A stretch of DNA of 23,719 nt from the NCBI GenBank assembly GCA_018715065.1, contig DVMJ01000103.1, positions 1 to 23,719 of the forward strand. Reading direction: 5' to 3'. This document shows positions 22,564 to 23,719 of this stretch, piece after piece (the first letter of the stretch is position 1; the number at the start of each line of letters is the position of its first letter). A program made the position numbers and the translations under genes. The stretch is from Fimiplasma intestinipullorum. GTDB taxonomy: Bacteria > Bacillota_I > Bacilli_A > Erysipelotrichales > Coprobacillaceae. The notes under the pieces were generated by a model. It searched no databases. It saw only the letters and a list, made by a program, of their open reading frames with translations, and was not told where the DNA came from.

Positions 22564-23469
22564 TTAAGCGAAAATGCCGGTGCTGAAATAACGTTCGCCG
22601 CGATCGGGCAAAAGGGTCAGAATGGTCAGATCGGAACCGTAGGTCTGGACGATCTGCTTGGCCCCATAGAGATTCGCGCCGCTGGAGATACCAACGAATA
22701 GCCCCATCTTTTGGGCGAGTTCTTTGGCGCAGGCAATCGCATCCTGATCGCTGACTTCGATGATATCGGTCACCACTTCGGGATCGAAGAGTTCAGGAAT
22801 AAAGCCATCCCCGATGCCCTGGATGGCATGCATACCGGGTGGATCCTGTTTGAGACTGGAGACACCGAGCGGTTCCACGGCGACTACGCGGCAGTCCGGG
22901 TTGACCTTGCGCAGCACATTGGCCATGCCTTGTAAGGAACCACCGCTGCCGATTCCGCTGATGACAACGTCCACTTGGCAATCCAGCTGCTCGAGTGCTT
23001 CTAAAGCCATCTTTTCTTGAGCGCGCACATTGTCCGGATTTTCAAATTGCATGGGCATATAGTAACCGCCTTTGGCATAAAGCTGCTTGGCCTTGGCCAC
23101 AGCGCCGCCAATGCTCAGTTCCGCTGGTGTCAAAATGAGCCTGCCACCAAAAGCACGGATCATTTGCTGGCGTTCCTGGCTCATGTTTTCGGGCATCACG
23201 ATCGTGACCGGATAGCCCAGCTGACCGCCTACCATGGCTAAGGCAATTCCGGTATTTCCCGAAGTGGCTTCCAGGATCGTCATGCCGGGCTGTAACTGTC
23301 CGGTCTGGATGGCACCTTGGATCATCTCTAGGGCGATGCGATCCTTGATGCTGCCACCGGGGTTTAGAAATTCCATCTTGGCAAAACAGGGGGCTTGAAC
23401 CAGACTGGCGAGATCGATGAGTGGGGTCTGGCCAATCGCTGTAAGGACGGAATGAAGGATTTGAGACAT
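22564..23469 (-). CDS. cysK: Cysteine synthase (O-acetylserine sulfhydrylase family)
   Basis: A 301-residue PLP enzyme that makes cysteine from O-acetylserine and sulfide. The PLP lysine is Lys42 in NPGGSIKDR. TSGNTG binds the substrate carboxylate, and the phosphate loop reads SGIGSGGSLQG (canonical GTGTGGT, so Ile and Ser replace two residues). The end has LPDRGERYFST. The start is ATG 23469, with GGAG eight bases upstream; longer in-frame starts at 23505 lack one. It is monocistronic in the window and convergent with the peptidase operon. O-phosphoserine- or cystathionine-type specificity within the family cannot be excluded. A promoter and an inverted repeat lie upstream. Confidence 0.88.
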   Translation of the reverse strand: MSQILHSVLTAIGQTPLIDLASLVQAPCFAKMEFLNPGGSIKDRIALEMIQGAIQTGQLQPGMTILEATSGNTGIALAMVGGQLGYPVTIVMPENMSQERQQMIRAFGGRLILTPAELSIGGAVAKAKQLYAKGGYYMPMQFENPDNVRAQEKMALEALEQLDCQVDVVISGIGSGGSLQGMANVLRKVNPDCRVVAVEPLGVSSLKQDPPGMHAIQGIGDGFIPELFDPEVVTDIIEVSDQDAIACAKELAQKMGLFVGISSGANLYGAKQIVQTYGSDLTILTLLPDRGERYFSTGIFA

Positions 23470-23501
23470 GTTGATCACTCCTTGAATCATATACCATACA
23501 G

Positions 23502-23521
23502 TCAATCATCCTTACGATTGA
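23502..23521. promoter_or_regulatory. Putative operator in the cysK leader
   Basis: TCAATC and GATTGA form a perfect six-base inverted repeat with an eight-base spacer, downstream of the cysK -10 and upstream of the ribosome site. It could bind a sulfur or cysteine regulator, or form an RNA hairpin. No known consensus fits. Confidence 0.35.
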
Positions 23522-23542
23522 TTACATGTTGTTTTTCAGATT

Positions 23543-23571
23543 AGTATATGCAGCAAAGACGAAAATGTCAG
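23543..23571 (-). promoter_or_regulatory. Promoter of the cysteine synthase gene
   Basis: On the minus strand CTGACA (23566-23571) and TATACT (23543-23548) are separated by 17 bases. It is about 75 bases before the start codon. Confidence 0.6.
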
Positions 23572-23643
23572 AAATGTTACTAAAAGTCGGTTACTATTCA
23601 CCGATAAAGAAGGTAAATAACCTTAGATAAAAAAGAGTACAGA

Positions 23644-23699
23644 AAAGAGAACGCTTAGTTAGCAAGGATTTCGGCTAACCTGTTCAAAGCGCTCTCTTT
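23644..23699. terminator. Long imperfect hairpin at the right edge, terminator-like
   Basis: AAAGAGA pairs with TCTCTTT (23644-23650 and 23693-23699), CGCT with AGCG (23652-23655 and 23688-23691), and TTAGC with GCTAA (23659-23663 and 23674-23678). It probably ends a gene outside the window. The 120 bases between the cysK promoter and this hairpin hold two short inverted repeats (TCGGT/ACCGA at 23587-23604, AAGGT/ACCTT at 23610-23624) and no gene. Confidence 0.5.
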
Positions 23700-23719
23700 A
23701 TTCTGTAATGATGTTTGTA

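Noticed and set aside
23587..23624. Two short inverted repeats as a riboswitch or T-box for cysteine synthase
   Set aside because: They lie upstream of the predicted cysK promoter on the minus strand and so would not be in its transcript; no T-box or S-box core motifs are visible.

Overview
The window reads as chromosomal DNA of a Gram-positive, Bacillota-type bacterium of moderate G+C. The evidence is AGGAGG-type ribosome binding sites, TTGACA/TATAAT and TGn-extended -10 promoters, a cre site beside an HPr gene, a Bce-type peptide resistance module, and an infC-rpmI-rplT operon with an attenuated leader and an ATT start codon. An Erysipelotrichia-like gut firmicute is my best guess, but no rRNA is present to settle it.

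Region 1 (1-8017) handles peptides at the envelope. Two consecutive MacB-like ABC proteins, each an ATPase fused to a four-helix permease (the first cut by the left edge), are followed by a Bce-type module: response regulator, intramembrane-sensing histidine kinase, ATPase and ten-helix permease. The response regulator carries a one-base frameshift. Matching TNACA/TGTAA inverted repeats lie upstream of the regulator and of the ATPase, so the regulator probably controls both promoters.

Region 2 (8018-11090) holds a LysR-type gene that has lost its DNA-binding domain, with a terminator hairpin at the break. An S66 peptidase overlapping an NAD kinase follows; the kinase has an arginine in its GGDGT motif. 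A small unknown protein on its own strong promoter ends the region.

Region 3 (11091-16188) has NfnAB (ferredoxin:NADP oxidoreductase) on the minus strand. A divergent HPr-like protein with a cre-controlled promoter follows; it keeps the His and Ser phosphorylation sites but lacks the Arg-Pro after the active His. Next come a histidine phosphatase, then an HD phosphohydrolase and an RsmF-like rRNA methyltransferase on the minus strand.

Region 4 (16189-17625) is the translation operon infC-rpmI-rplT behind a structured leader ending in a terminator. Region 5 (17634-22561) is a five-gene operon: a long ArsR-type regulator, a dimeric-dUTPase-like protein whose metal-binding acids all appear replaced, and three tandem M42 aminopeptidases. 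Region 6 (22562-23719) is a minus-strand cysteine synthase with its promoter and an edge hairpin.

I found no tRNA, rRNA, CRISPR array, insertion sequence or phage gene. The most unusual items are the acid-less dUTPase fold in the peptidase operon, the RP-less HPr under cre control, the frameshifted Bce regulator with intact predicted targets, and the beheaded LysR gene.
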